In this document: positions 13,505 through 23,827 of the stretch, one piece after another
How the letters are laid out: the number at the start of each line of letters is the position of its first letter
Numbering within the stretch: position 1 is the stretch's first letter
Source: Liquidambar formosana
Taxonomy: Eukaryota; Streptophyta; Magnoliopsida; Saxifragales; Altingiaceae
DNA length: 64,000 nucleotides
Direction of reading: 5' to 3'
Assembly (NCBI GenBank): GCA_039720395.1
Contig: CM077833.1
Span: 14,817,133 to 14,881,132, forward strand
Translations under genes and position numbers: made by a program
The notes under the pieces: generated by a model
Databases searched by the model: none
Seen by the model: only the letters and a program-made list of their open reading frames with translations
What the model was told of the DNA's origin: nothing

Positions 13505-14077
13505 GAGCATCAACAACCATGTGAGTTAAATTAGGTGTGCTACTCTATTTTAACACATGTTACAGTGCCAAATGTTGTAATTTAGCACAATGTGCTCTAG
13601 TGATGCAAATAAATATAGTGTACTATTTTTTGCCACAACTTCAATTCTTCCCACAGATTTAAGGTTTCGTAAGATAGTGGATGAGGTATATCGTGGATCA
13701 AATGTAATGTTATTTGAATAGGATAAATGAGTTTAAAAAAAAAAAGGGTATGTTTTCTATTTTTTTTTATATATATATAAAATTTCAATATTATTTTTGA
13801 AAATATTGTATTTATTTATGGGTTGTTTAGTTACTGAGAAAATTTTGGAAGAGAAATGGAGGAAAAGAAGTTACTAGTATGTTTGGTTGTTGAGAAAGGG
13901 AGGAAAAGTTGACATGGCAAATATAGCAATAGCTCACCCTTGTGCCAAATATAGTACAACGGTGAGCTATTGTTATATCTGGTGCATGCATTTAGCACGC
14001 CATTGGAGCATCCCAACTTGTGCCAAATGCAATAATATAGCAATAGTATACTATATAGCTCACTCTTGGAGATGCTC
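13505..14077. mobile_element. PIF/Harbinger-type (Tourist-like) MITE with TAA duplication
   Basis: The ends are GAGCATCAACAAC (left) and GAGCATCTCCAAG (right, minus strand), which match the GAGCATCTCCAA termini of Harbinger MITEs. A 3-bp TAA duplication flanks it (13502-13504, 14078-14080). In copy A the continuous sequence CTTGTAAGAACTAAG near 4,303 is the empty site. The interior contains several 'gccaaat' and 'agctat' inverted phrases; no transposase. Confidence 0.8.
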
Positions 14078-14155
14078 TAAGAAGGAACTAGAGCTCAACA
14101 TATAAATAGCTCTTAAAATGTCATGCAAACGAAAATGATGCTTTTTTTTGGGAAT

Positions 14156-14188
14156 TAATCCACCCATTCTTATTTAAGTGACTTACTT

Positions 14189-14230
<42 letters not shown>

Positions 14231-14448
14231 ATGTTCTAAAATTATCATCACATTAAAAAAGTTAATGATTTTTTTTTATTTGATTTTCTAAAATACCCTG
14301 AAAAGGTATTCTTTCTTTTTACAATGTTTTGTACACTTGAGAATAAAATTAGAATGTTGAAACATATGTGTTGATGTAATCATATTTAATAGGACCTCCT
14401 AAAAAAGCGTGCTTTTTTCAAAGGAGACAGTCAAGAATGGAGGGAGTA
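14156..14448. mobile_element. Probable Stowaway-type MITE
   Basis: The right end reads, on the minus strand, TACTCCCTCCATTCTTGAC, the classic Stowaway start with a TA target. The left end CCACCCATTCTTATTTAAG is a diverged match. A poly-T tract (about 14,191-14,226) lies inside. The left boundary is uncertain. Confidence 0.45.
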
Positions 14449-14764
14449 TTGAGAAAAAGGAGATACAAAAACAAATAAGATTACTATTTTATTGGAAAGA
14501 AATTCTTTTCATTTAATGGATTGTTCATTGAAATCCGGACCATTCATATTATATGGGATCCACCAAAATAAGTGGGATTCTTAAATATATAAATGGTTTA
14601 GATTATAACAGACCGTCCATTACAATGGAGATGATCCTTGTTCTACTTTCCTAGCATGTGGTCCCTAAACAAATATTTAATTTCAGACTTTGGAATTTTG
14701 AATGTCTTATTTTCAAATTTTAACCAATTAGCTAGTACCGTAGGACATCCATATATTAGTTAAA

Positions 14765-15165
14765 GGTTAAATTATTGCTATCACATAAAGTACTCTAAGT
14801 CTCCTATTTGATTTACATTTTTTAAGATTTTATGAAAAATATGAAGAAAAGGTTTCAACGAAAACTAGTTTCACTATCCACTAGAAAATTAAATATTGTT
14901 TCGAACGACTTTGTAAAAGAAAGTTTTTGTTTATTTGGAGTTTTTAGCAATTTTTCGGAACATTTTGTGAAAAAAAAACATAGATTGTGAATGGTAAAAA
15001 AGTTAACTGAAATGACAGATTTTAGAAAAAATTTCTTTTAAAAAGTTGTTTAGAATGATAGTTTTTAGTAGACTATGTGACTAATTTTCATAGAAACCCA
15101 TTATATTTTTCGTAAAATCTTAAAATTTATACACTAAGGTTTAGAGTACTTTAGCCAATAGCGTC
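14765..15165. mobile_element. Palindromic MITE
   Basis: Both ends contain GCTAT-----AAAGTACTCTAA in inverted orientation, and the arms continue inward through 'aagattttatgaaaaatat' to a centre near 14,970. It shares its arm sequence with the palindrome inside the hAT-like element at 1,590-2,000, and a half copy lies near 31,430-31,610. No coding capacity and no clear TSD. Confidence 0.55.
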
Positions 15166-15684
15166 CTTCATTGGATAAATGATTTATGAATTCAACAAAC
15201 GTTGCAGTGGGCAAACCGTCATTTTCAAGGAGTAATTTTAAATTCCAAATTGTAACCTATTTAAACTTCAAATGGTGAAGAGCAGATGCAACAAACGTTG
15301 GAGCTAAACAAAATAAAAGCTCGAGCACGTGATTAATTCCTACGTGATAAAGCTGGACCAGATTAAAAAGTTGATATTTAAGTGATCTTTTCAAATGGAT
15401 CGATCTATGAGTGTGACAGTCCACACGAAATCATATAAGATTTTATTTTATTTTATTTCTTACCCATAAACACACTTCACATACACTGTACAATAAAATT
15501 GGTAGGAGCTCAAAACCAAACCCATAAGATAAATCCACACTTAACTTGTCAAAGGATATAACCATAGAAGAAAATGAGAAACTTTATTCACTATCAAATC
15601 CAACGTACCTTGACTAGTGGATGTAAGACCTTATACCTTTAAACTTTTTTTCTTTTGTTTAACACATAGATAACAATATCTATA
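15166..15684. other. Spacer, nothing recognised
   Basis: AT-rich sequence without a recognisable gene, RNA or element terminus. Confidence 0.5.
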
Positions 15685-17446
15685 TCTATACTATCTATAA
15701 GAAGGTGAATTCTAGAAAAGCTTTGATTTTCTAAAATACCTTTATTTTAAAATGTAATAACTTCAATACCCTTAAGTAATTCGAAAGACAAAAAGAAAAA
15801 AGATACATAATTAATCAAATCATAGATAAACCTATTTTAATTAAAATTCTACAATCCTATTCCACTATATGTTTCCTTTCCCCATACTTTACTTTAATTA
15901 AAGTTCTACAATCTTATTCCATTAGCCCAAACTTTTCCTTCCCTATTAACTCTTATCATTTTTTGCAGCAAAAAATAATAAGAAAAACTCATACATCTCT
16001 CCCTCTTCGTCCCCCATTATGTATCCCTTTAATATCCCTATGTTAACCCTATGAATTTTACATTTATCTTCTCTTATTCTTAGTTGGAGATTTGAAAATC
16101 TCACGTCAAAGGTATATATAGTTTTCTTTATTTTTTATATTTTGTATTTATTTTTTTAAATTTAGTATATGCTTAATATCTCTTGGATGTTCTCTTAGAG
16201 ATTCAACGTCTCACCATAAGAGGTATCTTTTTTTTTCTTTTTTTTTTTTTCCTTTCTTTCTGTATTTTATATTTTTCCTTATGTTTATAGTGATTCGTTG
16301 AATATACTATTTCATTAAGGCAGTGTGTTGTAATTAAAGGTTATTGTTCCTATAGATTTTATTATTCTTATGTCGATCATTCCTATTTTTTTCATTTGTT
16401 AATTTTGTGGATTGGAACTGGTTATAGAATGCCATTTGCGCAACGGTTTTTATTTTTTGAATTCATTAAATGTAAATGAATATTGATTTTGTTTTAGGAT
16501 TTTAGGTGATTACTTCCAAGTTGTCTTGTTTAAATTCAGGTCCTCAATAATTTTCTGTTTCATAAATATTATTATTATTTAATGCTTTGATGTCTTTTGA
16601 TTTAATATAACATCATTGAAATTGAAACAGGATCAGATTAAGCAAGATTTTACTTTCAGAAATTCACAGCCAAGTAAACTTTCACTTCCTTAAACTGTTT
16701 TCTTCTTATATATATATATATATACTAGTTGGTGCACACGGCCACGGCGTTGCATGTAGTTTTTTGTTTTGTTTTGTTTTTTTGTTTTTTTGTTTTTTGA
16801 GAAAAAGTTATCGCATTTTGTAGAGAAACACTTACTAAACAAGGTAGAAGACGTTGTTAATAGAAAAAAAAGAATTCAGAATCTTGCTGCTATTGGAGAA
16901 AGTAAAATTCAGAATTATGTAGAAGATATATGTTAAAGTTTATGGTTTTATATGAATTTGATTTCCTATTTATGTGGCTTTATGAATTATAGTATACTTT
17001 AAATTCCTAGTTATATTTATGTGTTTTATATTCTTATTTCCTATTACAATCAATGTACCGTGTATAAGGGTAGAATTATAATATATTTTGAATTCCTATT
17101 TATACTTATGTGTTTTATATTCTTATTTCCTCTTTATGTATTTTATATTTTATATTCATATTTCCTCTTCCAATCAATGTACCATGTATAAGGATAATGA
17201 TGTATTTAAAATATAAAATAAGGATATATTGGCCAATCAAAAGTTTTTTTGACATTCAGCCTTTTATAGATAGTATAGATAAAGAGAAAAAGAAAAATGC
17301 TATTAAGCATCATAAAGAAACTCAAGATTCCAATTAGGTTAGCACCTTGAGTTCTTCTAATCATATTCTATTTAAGTCCTTAGATCTACATACAATAAAC
17401 ATATTACTTAAATGATTCAAGTGTAATGCACGTGTACACAAACTAG
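15685..17446 (+). mobile_element. Non-autonomous Helitron
   Basis: It starts TCTATACTATCTATAAGAAG after an A and ends with a short hairpin (GTGTA...TACAC, about 17,421-17,439) followed by CTAG and then T (17,443-17,447). A 5' TC start, a 3' hairpin with a CTAG end and insertion between A and T are the diagnostic Helitron features. There is no Rep/helicase ORF. A second Helitron is nested inside in the opposite orientation. Confidence 0.8.
16725..17279 (-). mobile_element. Helitron nested in reverse orientation
   Basis: On the minus strand it starts TCTATACTATCTATAAAAGG (position 17,279 inward) and ends CCAACTAG at 16,725, preceded by the GC-rich hairpin region CGCCGTGGCCGTG. The neighbouring host bases are A and T, as expected. 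At 555 bp it is a deletion derivative with no ORF of interest. It shares the 5' end of the host Helitron and of those at 53.1 and 54.1 kb. Confidence 0.8.
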
Positions 17447-17617
17447 TACAAACAAAAAGAAAAAGTGCGCATAAAAGACATAGTCCACAAGAGACACGAG
17501 AGCCCATTAAAATAACTCATATATAGTCAACCTTGATCTACTCGCAATATACTTCTATATATAATTAGAGTTCCCAACTTCTAACAAATAATTCAATAGA
17601 AAAAATATAAAAAATTA

Positions 17618-17888
17618 CTCCTTTTGTTTCACAAAGAGAGGTCAAGTTTGAAAAAACATACAATTTAAGAAAATACATCATTGCATTGACTCCTTATTTA
17701 TTAAACCTCATCTTTCCAAAATACCTTCTCCTATTATTTGTTATTGGGTTGTGTGAAAAGTAATTCTTGAAATAAGAAGAGGGTGATTTAGAAAAATAAA
17801 TAAAAATGATTTTACTTTTTAAAATGGCCATATATTTTAGGACAAAAAAGATTTACAAAAATAATTCATCTTTATGCGACGGCGGAAG
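17618..17888. mobile_element. Stowaway-like MITE
   Basis: TA dinucleotides flank inverted ends: left CTCCTTTTGTTTCACAAAGA and right, minus strand, CTTCCGCCGTCGCATAAAGA. The size (271 bp) and TA target fit Stowaway (Tc1/mariner-related). The termini have diverged. Confidence 0.6.
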
Positions 17889-18030
17889 TAATAATATCTT
17901 CAAATTATCTGTATTGTCTGGTCAATGTTAATTTCATGGCGGGGGTGGTTTCCAAACAATCACCCCTTTGCTCATTAGAATGTTGGTAGCACGAGTAACT
18001 ATTCTTTTTTTTATTGATTGTATTTTTATT

Positions 18031-18501
18031 AGATTAAATTACAGAAAACCCCCTAAAACTTAGTCAATTTTCATGTAACTCCCAAAAGAAAAATCCATCC
18101 CAAACCACATTGGATGTTTAGTAGAAAAACCAAAATTTACAAAAATAACATTTTTTTTTTATGACACGGAAACCCCAACCCCACCCCATTGACCGTTTAT
18201 GAGACTGAAGTAAACTCTAGTTATATGCAACCTCTCATAAGACACAAATATCAGTTAAGATTAGGATTGAAAACCAAGACCTTAAGGCAATTCAGAGAAA
18301 TAACATAATCTATCCAAAAATATAAGAGGTAGCATTTCCAATTTTCATGACATAAGTAAGAATCCCTACATTTATAGAAATAACACTATCTATCCTAACA
18401 GCTAGCCAATATTAGTTTGGGAAGACATTGCAATGATTTTTCTTTTGAGAGGGTTACATGAAAAGTAGTTAAACTTTAGGAATTTTTTCTATAATTTACC
18501 C
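18031..18501. mobile_element. MULE-like MITE (GGGTAAATTA type)
   Basis: The left end ATTAAATTACAGAAAACCCC matches the right end on the minus strand, GGGTAAATTATAGAAAAAAT. The inversion continues through 'ttcatgtaac(t/c)c'. It belongs to the same loose terminus group as the elements at 46.1, 50.4 and 51.9 kb. A 9-bp duplication could not be recognised. Confidence 0.55.
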
Positions 18502-18766
18502 TTCTTTCATAATTTTTATTCTTTCTTTTCTTTTCTTTTCTTTATTTTTTTTTTAATTTTTATTTTTTTCACGCGTTCAAATTTGCCAGTAAGCAATTAT
18601 AGTTTACTTGGGTGTCTACAATCAAAAATGGAAAATGCCACGAGTGAAAAGTGGGGCCTAATATGAAAAAAAAAAAATAAATAAAATAAAAAAAAAAAAT
18701 AGGGAAATTGACACATACATGCATGGGTGGTGAAAGTTAGATATAGGATGGTCAAACCAATGTACC

Positions 18767-19934
18767 TGTAACGCTCCAAAATTTATAAACCTTAACATGT
18801 ACTATTTTTTATGAGCTCCCTACAAATAAATATTTTTAAGAATATATTCCATTTGAAAATACAGAGTATTGCGCAGCTGCGGATAGCGATGGTTAACCCA
18901 AAACTCATCATCAATATATATTGGCCAACCAAATGAATAAAATTACATCAACTTTAAATAAAACTAAATGTACGCGATAACTTCTCCAAATCTTGACCTT
19001 AATTCTACTACGTGCCTCCAACAATTATCACCTGAAAATATATTAGGGTGAGCGAACAACAGTCCAGTAGGAAATCCAATTCTTATACAATAAATAAGGT
19101 TTCAAAATCACATGCAAGCATTTATATATTCAAAATAATATATAAATCAAATAATACGATCTCCAAATCATTAATCTCAAATATAATCCAACTGTCAATA
19201 AAATCAACCATCATATTCCACAACATCAAATAGTATCACCATCAATAATTATCACTTTGCATAAATCAAATCTTAACATATGCTTCAAAATAATCATTAT
19301 TCACTATACAAGAATTAAACCCCCTACCTCAAAAATGAGTAAATAAAATGAATAATCACCACTGTAGACGCATAAATCTGCTCAAAAATATAAAATCTAT
19401 ACTCACATACGTGGAATTAGAACTCCATGATCCAACAAGGAAGAGTCGGCCTCTGCCTCTCTCGCTTCCTCCCTGCTCCTTCTCTTCTTCTCTATTTATT
19501 GCCGTCTTTCTCACTCACGTCCCTATCTCCCTCCCTCTCTCTTCCTTATTTTTTCTTCTCTTCTTTCTTCCATCCGTACGTCCTCTCCTGCCATCTTCTT
19601 TTTTTTTTTTTTTTTCTCTTTTCTTCTATTCAGACACCATTTTCTTCCTTCTTTATCTCTTCTTTTGACTTTTCTTCTTTCTTCTTTCTTTTCTTCTTTT
19701 CACGTGCTCTCTCCCCTCCCAATTCTTTTCTTCTTTTGTCCTTTTCTTGTTTCACCTATATATATATATATATATATATATACTCATAATTTAAGCATCT
19801 TTTCTATCCAAAGCAATTTAATACAATGTTTCCTAACATCTAATTAACCTTAAAAATATTTAAAATTATTTTCATATATACAATTCCACTGGATATATAC
19901 GTAAAATAAATCAATAAATATTTGGGGTATTACA
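18767..19934. mobile_element. Solo-LTR-like element, 1.17 kb
   Basis: It has TG...CA termini: TGTAACGCTCC at the left and GGGGTATTACA at the right. Flanking pentamers are GTACC (18762-18766) and ATACC (19935-19939), a one-mismatch duplication. The interior has a CT-rich stretch (19,450-19,750), a TA microsatellite (about 19,757-19,782), and phrases shared with the 8.6-10.5 kb element. The ORFs are low-complexity Phe/Ser/Leu. Family not identified. Confidence 0.6.
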
Positions 19935-19939
19935 ATACC

Positions 19940-20757
19940 AAAAAAAGAAAAGAAAAAAAAACAGACGAAAAAACAAAAAGAAGAACGTAGATGATTTAAG
20001 GTGGGTAGCACAGCATTAATACTCACAAAAATAAAAACCCATATCCGCCTGTAACATGTCCTCTGATAGTTCAGGGTTGCAAGTATGGAGGCTTAATTGT
20101 ATGCATTCCTGGTGGTCAACATTTCAAGGATAATCTAAAAAACATTTTACGGGTTTCATTTGATTTGATGAATCTTTCTAAATGTAAGTGGTAATTAAAA
20201 ACAAATAAAAAAAAGGAGAACCCCGCATTTGTTTTTTTGGTCAAGCAACTAGGTGTTTGAACTATCAAAACTCAACTAATCCCCACTCCCCACACGGAGC
20301 CATCTTCCCATAAGGTCATTTAACATCAGGACTAATAGACTGGTCGTTTAACATTAAAACCCTCCTTTTTAATAGGGTTAATTTGTAAACATTTGTTCCC
20401 ACTAATTTTTTGGAATACAGTAAGACTATCTCATACTCTATGTCAATTAAAATTCAAAATCAATTTAGTTGGTGACAAAGCGAGCGGGAGAGTGATAAGT
20501 CGAATCCAAGAACTCATGTTTCTTGAGGTGTAAGTCTCACAAACCATAGATTCACTTCTTAAGAAAATAAAAAGTCCTTTTTTTAATTTTTTTTTTTCAT
20601 TAATATCACCACAGATGTGTTTGTTCAATGGTAACCTGCAATTTCTTATTGATAAAAAAGCTAATTAATTAATTTATTTCCACAAAAACAAAATTGATAT
20701 TGTTTACACGGAAATTTATAATCCATCTTTTAAAGGGAAATTCATTTTTCTTTCTTC

Positions 20758-20788
<31 letters not shown>

Positions 20789-21639
20789 AAATTGAATAGT
20801 ATAAAATTAGCAAATGGGATTTAGGACACTTAGGACTCTTATATGCGAATCGCTTACATACTAAAATATTTGGTTAAAACTGAAATACAAAAATGGATTA
20901 GGAATAGGGACACAATTGATATATGATATCATCCTCATAATAACATATGAATGCAACTAACATATGAGGTTGTTTAAGGTCAGGCTAATGGCCTTGGTAT
21001 TACTCTACAAAATGAGTGCAACTAACATATGATGTGACACTATCGACAATTTTATTGAGGTTGGTCATCATTGTTTGAAGAGCACCGAGTCTGACATCCC
21101 TGGGAAATGTAACGGCAATTCAATTGAGGTCAACCATAGTAACAACGGCTGAGATCCAATATTAATTTCGTTCCATAAAAATTTATAGGTGTTGGGGTAT
21201 TTACAAGTCGAAATGGCCGGTGTTTGTTTCAATGAATGTCCATCCCATGTGAGATACTTTAGGCAATCCGGTCATGTAAGTTTTTTTTTGTTCATCACAA
21301 TGGATAGAAATTACCTTTACTCTTAATTTCCTTTAATATTAACAAGCAAATATTAATATTTTTATATAAATTTAAATTTAAGACCAATTATAAAACAAAT
21401 TAGGCAAATACCGCTACGCTATAATACCGTTAACACTGTGTAATGTTACCTCAGAATTAGGAGTAACACTTTTAAAAGCCTTAAGAAAAAAGAGCATAGC
21501 CGAATTTTTACCAAGTTACCAAGAAAAAAAATAAAATAAAATAAGGGGAGAAGTTCTTTTAGTGGACAACCGCTTTTGCTTTGGTTCTAGTAGTCAAACT
21601 AATCTGTCTGAATTAACCAAAAAGACCTGACAAAATCAC
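19940..21639. other. Spacer with a SINE-like relic
   Basis: No gene is recognised. The segment at about 20,236-20,345 resembles the SINE at 30.8-31.0 kb (shared order of 'caagcaa', 'actaatcc', 'ccccac', 'ccataaggt', 'ttaacatc') and is probably a decayed minus-strand copy. A CTT microsatellite lies at 20,752-20,783. Confidence 0.45.
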
Positions 21640-21951
21640 AGGTACCGAGAGTTCAACGCCTCCACAAAATCTGGTACCAGAAATTCAAACTATCCTATTC
21701 AACAAGAAGTCATCATACCTAACCGGCCTATCACGCACGTGCCTAACGGCAAAGTCTTATAGCTTATACTCCAAAAAACAAAAAAGTACCATAGAACACA
21801 TGCGGTCTTCGATAAATAAACTATTCCCTGCATGATGTAGAGAATATAACATAAAAAGGGTTGTGGGGAGTCTCTGAACGAGAGAGAGAGTGTGATGACG
21901 CCAGACGAGCGAGCTAAGATTGAGAACGAAAAGCTACGGCGTTCCAGGAAG
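21640..21951 (+). promoter_or_regulatory. Putative laccase promoter and 5' leader
   Basis: This 5' flank contains ACCTAAC (21717-21723), which matches the AC-element consensus bound by R2R3-MYB factors in phenylpropanoid promoters. It also has a palindromic G-box CACGTG (21736-21741) running directly into CCTAAC. An A/T-rich TATA-like stretch (about 21,843-21,857) precedes a GA microsatellite leader. The block from about 21,665 to 21,775 is repeated, diverged, at about 31,745-31,860, and the phrase ACGTGCCTAAC is identical in both. Conservation between two laccase flanks supports a regulatory role; no transcript start can be seen. Confidence 0.5.
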
Positions 21952-23779
21952 ATGGGTCGGTTCGACGTCTCAGAGATTGTAGGGGTTGTGTTTCTATGTT
22001 CAACGCTCTTTTGCACAGCTCAAGGCAATGTCCATTACTATGATTTTGTTGTAAGTAATACTAATCGCCTTACTCTTATTCTAGTTCATGTTGCATGGCT
22101 ACCAGCTTAATTTACTCCCTCACCATGTGATCTTATTGAGAAATACTCAGTGACTAGAAATCATGCACGGCCATTATGGTCTTACCTATATATACACCAG
22201 ATAGATGCTTGCTTTACGAGTTCATGCAGGAGTAGTGTCATGGTGGTCTGGGTTGACCCAGTTTTTTTTTTTTTTTTTTACTTTATATATAATTATATCA
22301 TGAATCTTTGTGGAAGTATTATTATTACCATTTTTGTGCTTCTTTGTGTTGTAGCTGAAGGAAGCCAATTTTACAAGGCTGTGTAGCACGAAGAGCATGC
22401 TAGTAGTAAATGATAGTTTTCCAGGGCCTGTGCTTCGAGTAAATAAAGGAGATACAGCTTTCGTGAATGTTCACAATCAAGGCGACTATGGTGTCACCAT
22501 TCACTGGTAATTAATGCCTCTCTCTCTCGATCAAGAAGAAACTGGACGTATTCTCTCTCACTGGATGAAGGAATTAGACAATTGAAAAGGGAAAGAAAAA
22601 AAAAGAATAAATAATTAGGGGTTTGCATCATTTCCATAATAATGGAATTGATAAGGATATTAGATAAAGCAATAATTTTTTTTAATTTTTTTTTTTGGTT
22701 TTGAGATAGAAAGTGAATGCCACCATAAGAAATGGATGAAATCCATCATATATAATATGTGGTATATGTAGCACCACTCCCTAATAACTCCTTTTTTTTT
22801 TCTTTTTTTTTTGGGTAACTCTTATCTAATAATCTCTGGTTTTATTATTTGTGTTGCCTTAAATTATTGTAAAATTATAATTCTGACAACCATTATTAAT
22901 GCCCCTCACTATTGACTAAGTTTGTTTCCACCCAAAACTAGTCAATCTTCGAAATTAAATCACTAAACGAGATAAAAATTATAATTCTGACGACCACTAT
23001 TGATTTTTCTTCTTTTTTTTTTTTTTTTCCTTTTTATCGCTCATGCTGATGCATGTTTATAAGTCAAGTTTGGAGTCTTGGCGGAGAAGGGTTGATCTGG
23101 TGTGTTTTTTCTTATGCTCTTCAGAGGAATCATCTCTGGTTATGTCATTGTTGAGTTGGGATTGGTGTAGCTTCTTTTTGTCTTGGTTTATATATATATA
23201 TATATAGCTCCCTTGTGTATTTGGGAGGCGTGGTGTGTTCTAATTAGACATTTTGTAATGTTTCCTCCCTGGTGCTTGGTGTTTGGTGTTTGGTTTGTGT
23301 GAGCTGTAATCATATATTGTGTTATCTTAATGGGTGAATAAGCTGGGTTATCTTTGACTCGGTGTTGGTCGTTTTAGCTAGCTACTGTTAACCTCGGCCA
23401 TGCTTTATCTATGTTGGATTTTCGGGTGTCTTCCAGTCTGATGGATTCTTTTGTCCTATTGGAGGTGATTCGGCTATGTTTTTTAAATTTTTAAATTTTA
23501 TTATTCGTTAGTGTAAGAATTTTCGTGTATGTATCCTATGTGTTTGGTTTATTGCCTATGTAGGTGTATTTGGTAGTAGTCTTGTTTCTCCTTGTGTTGT
23601 CTCTGGGGAGTGCAGTGTGTCCAATTCTCATTTTTGGGTGTGAGGTGGCTGTATGTTGTTCTTATGGTGCACTGAATAATTTATAATTCAAGCCATTAGG
23701 ATTAGCCTAGTGGTGAGGGAGAATAAGAAAAAGGGTAAGAGTAGGATAGGTTAAGGGTTTAAAGCCTTCTCAATGTAGC

Positions 23780-23827
<48 letters not shown>

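Larger units (their letters stand above)
7690..14760. repeat. Segmental duplication, copy B
   Basis: This is the partner of the stretch at 1-4.9 kb. It is longer because it acquired a hAT-like element (7,763-8,390), an LTR-like insertion (8,591-10,529), a TIR element (about 10,860-11,431), two small MITEs (12,905-13,290) and a Harbinger-type MITE (13,505-14,077). Copy A shows the corresponding uninterrupted sequence at about 118-130, 270-300 and 4,300-4,320. No convincing gene lies in the shared sequence. Confidence 0.75.

Noticed and set aside
19348..19847. Phe/Ser-rich ORFs of about 60-120 residues
   Set aside because: They read a CT-rich tract within the solo-LTR-like element in several frames.
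22150..22386. ORF overlapping laccase intron 1 and exon 2
   Set aside because: It is in another frame than exon 2 and made mainly of intron sequence with a poly-T run.
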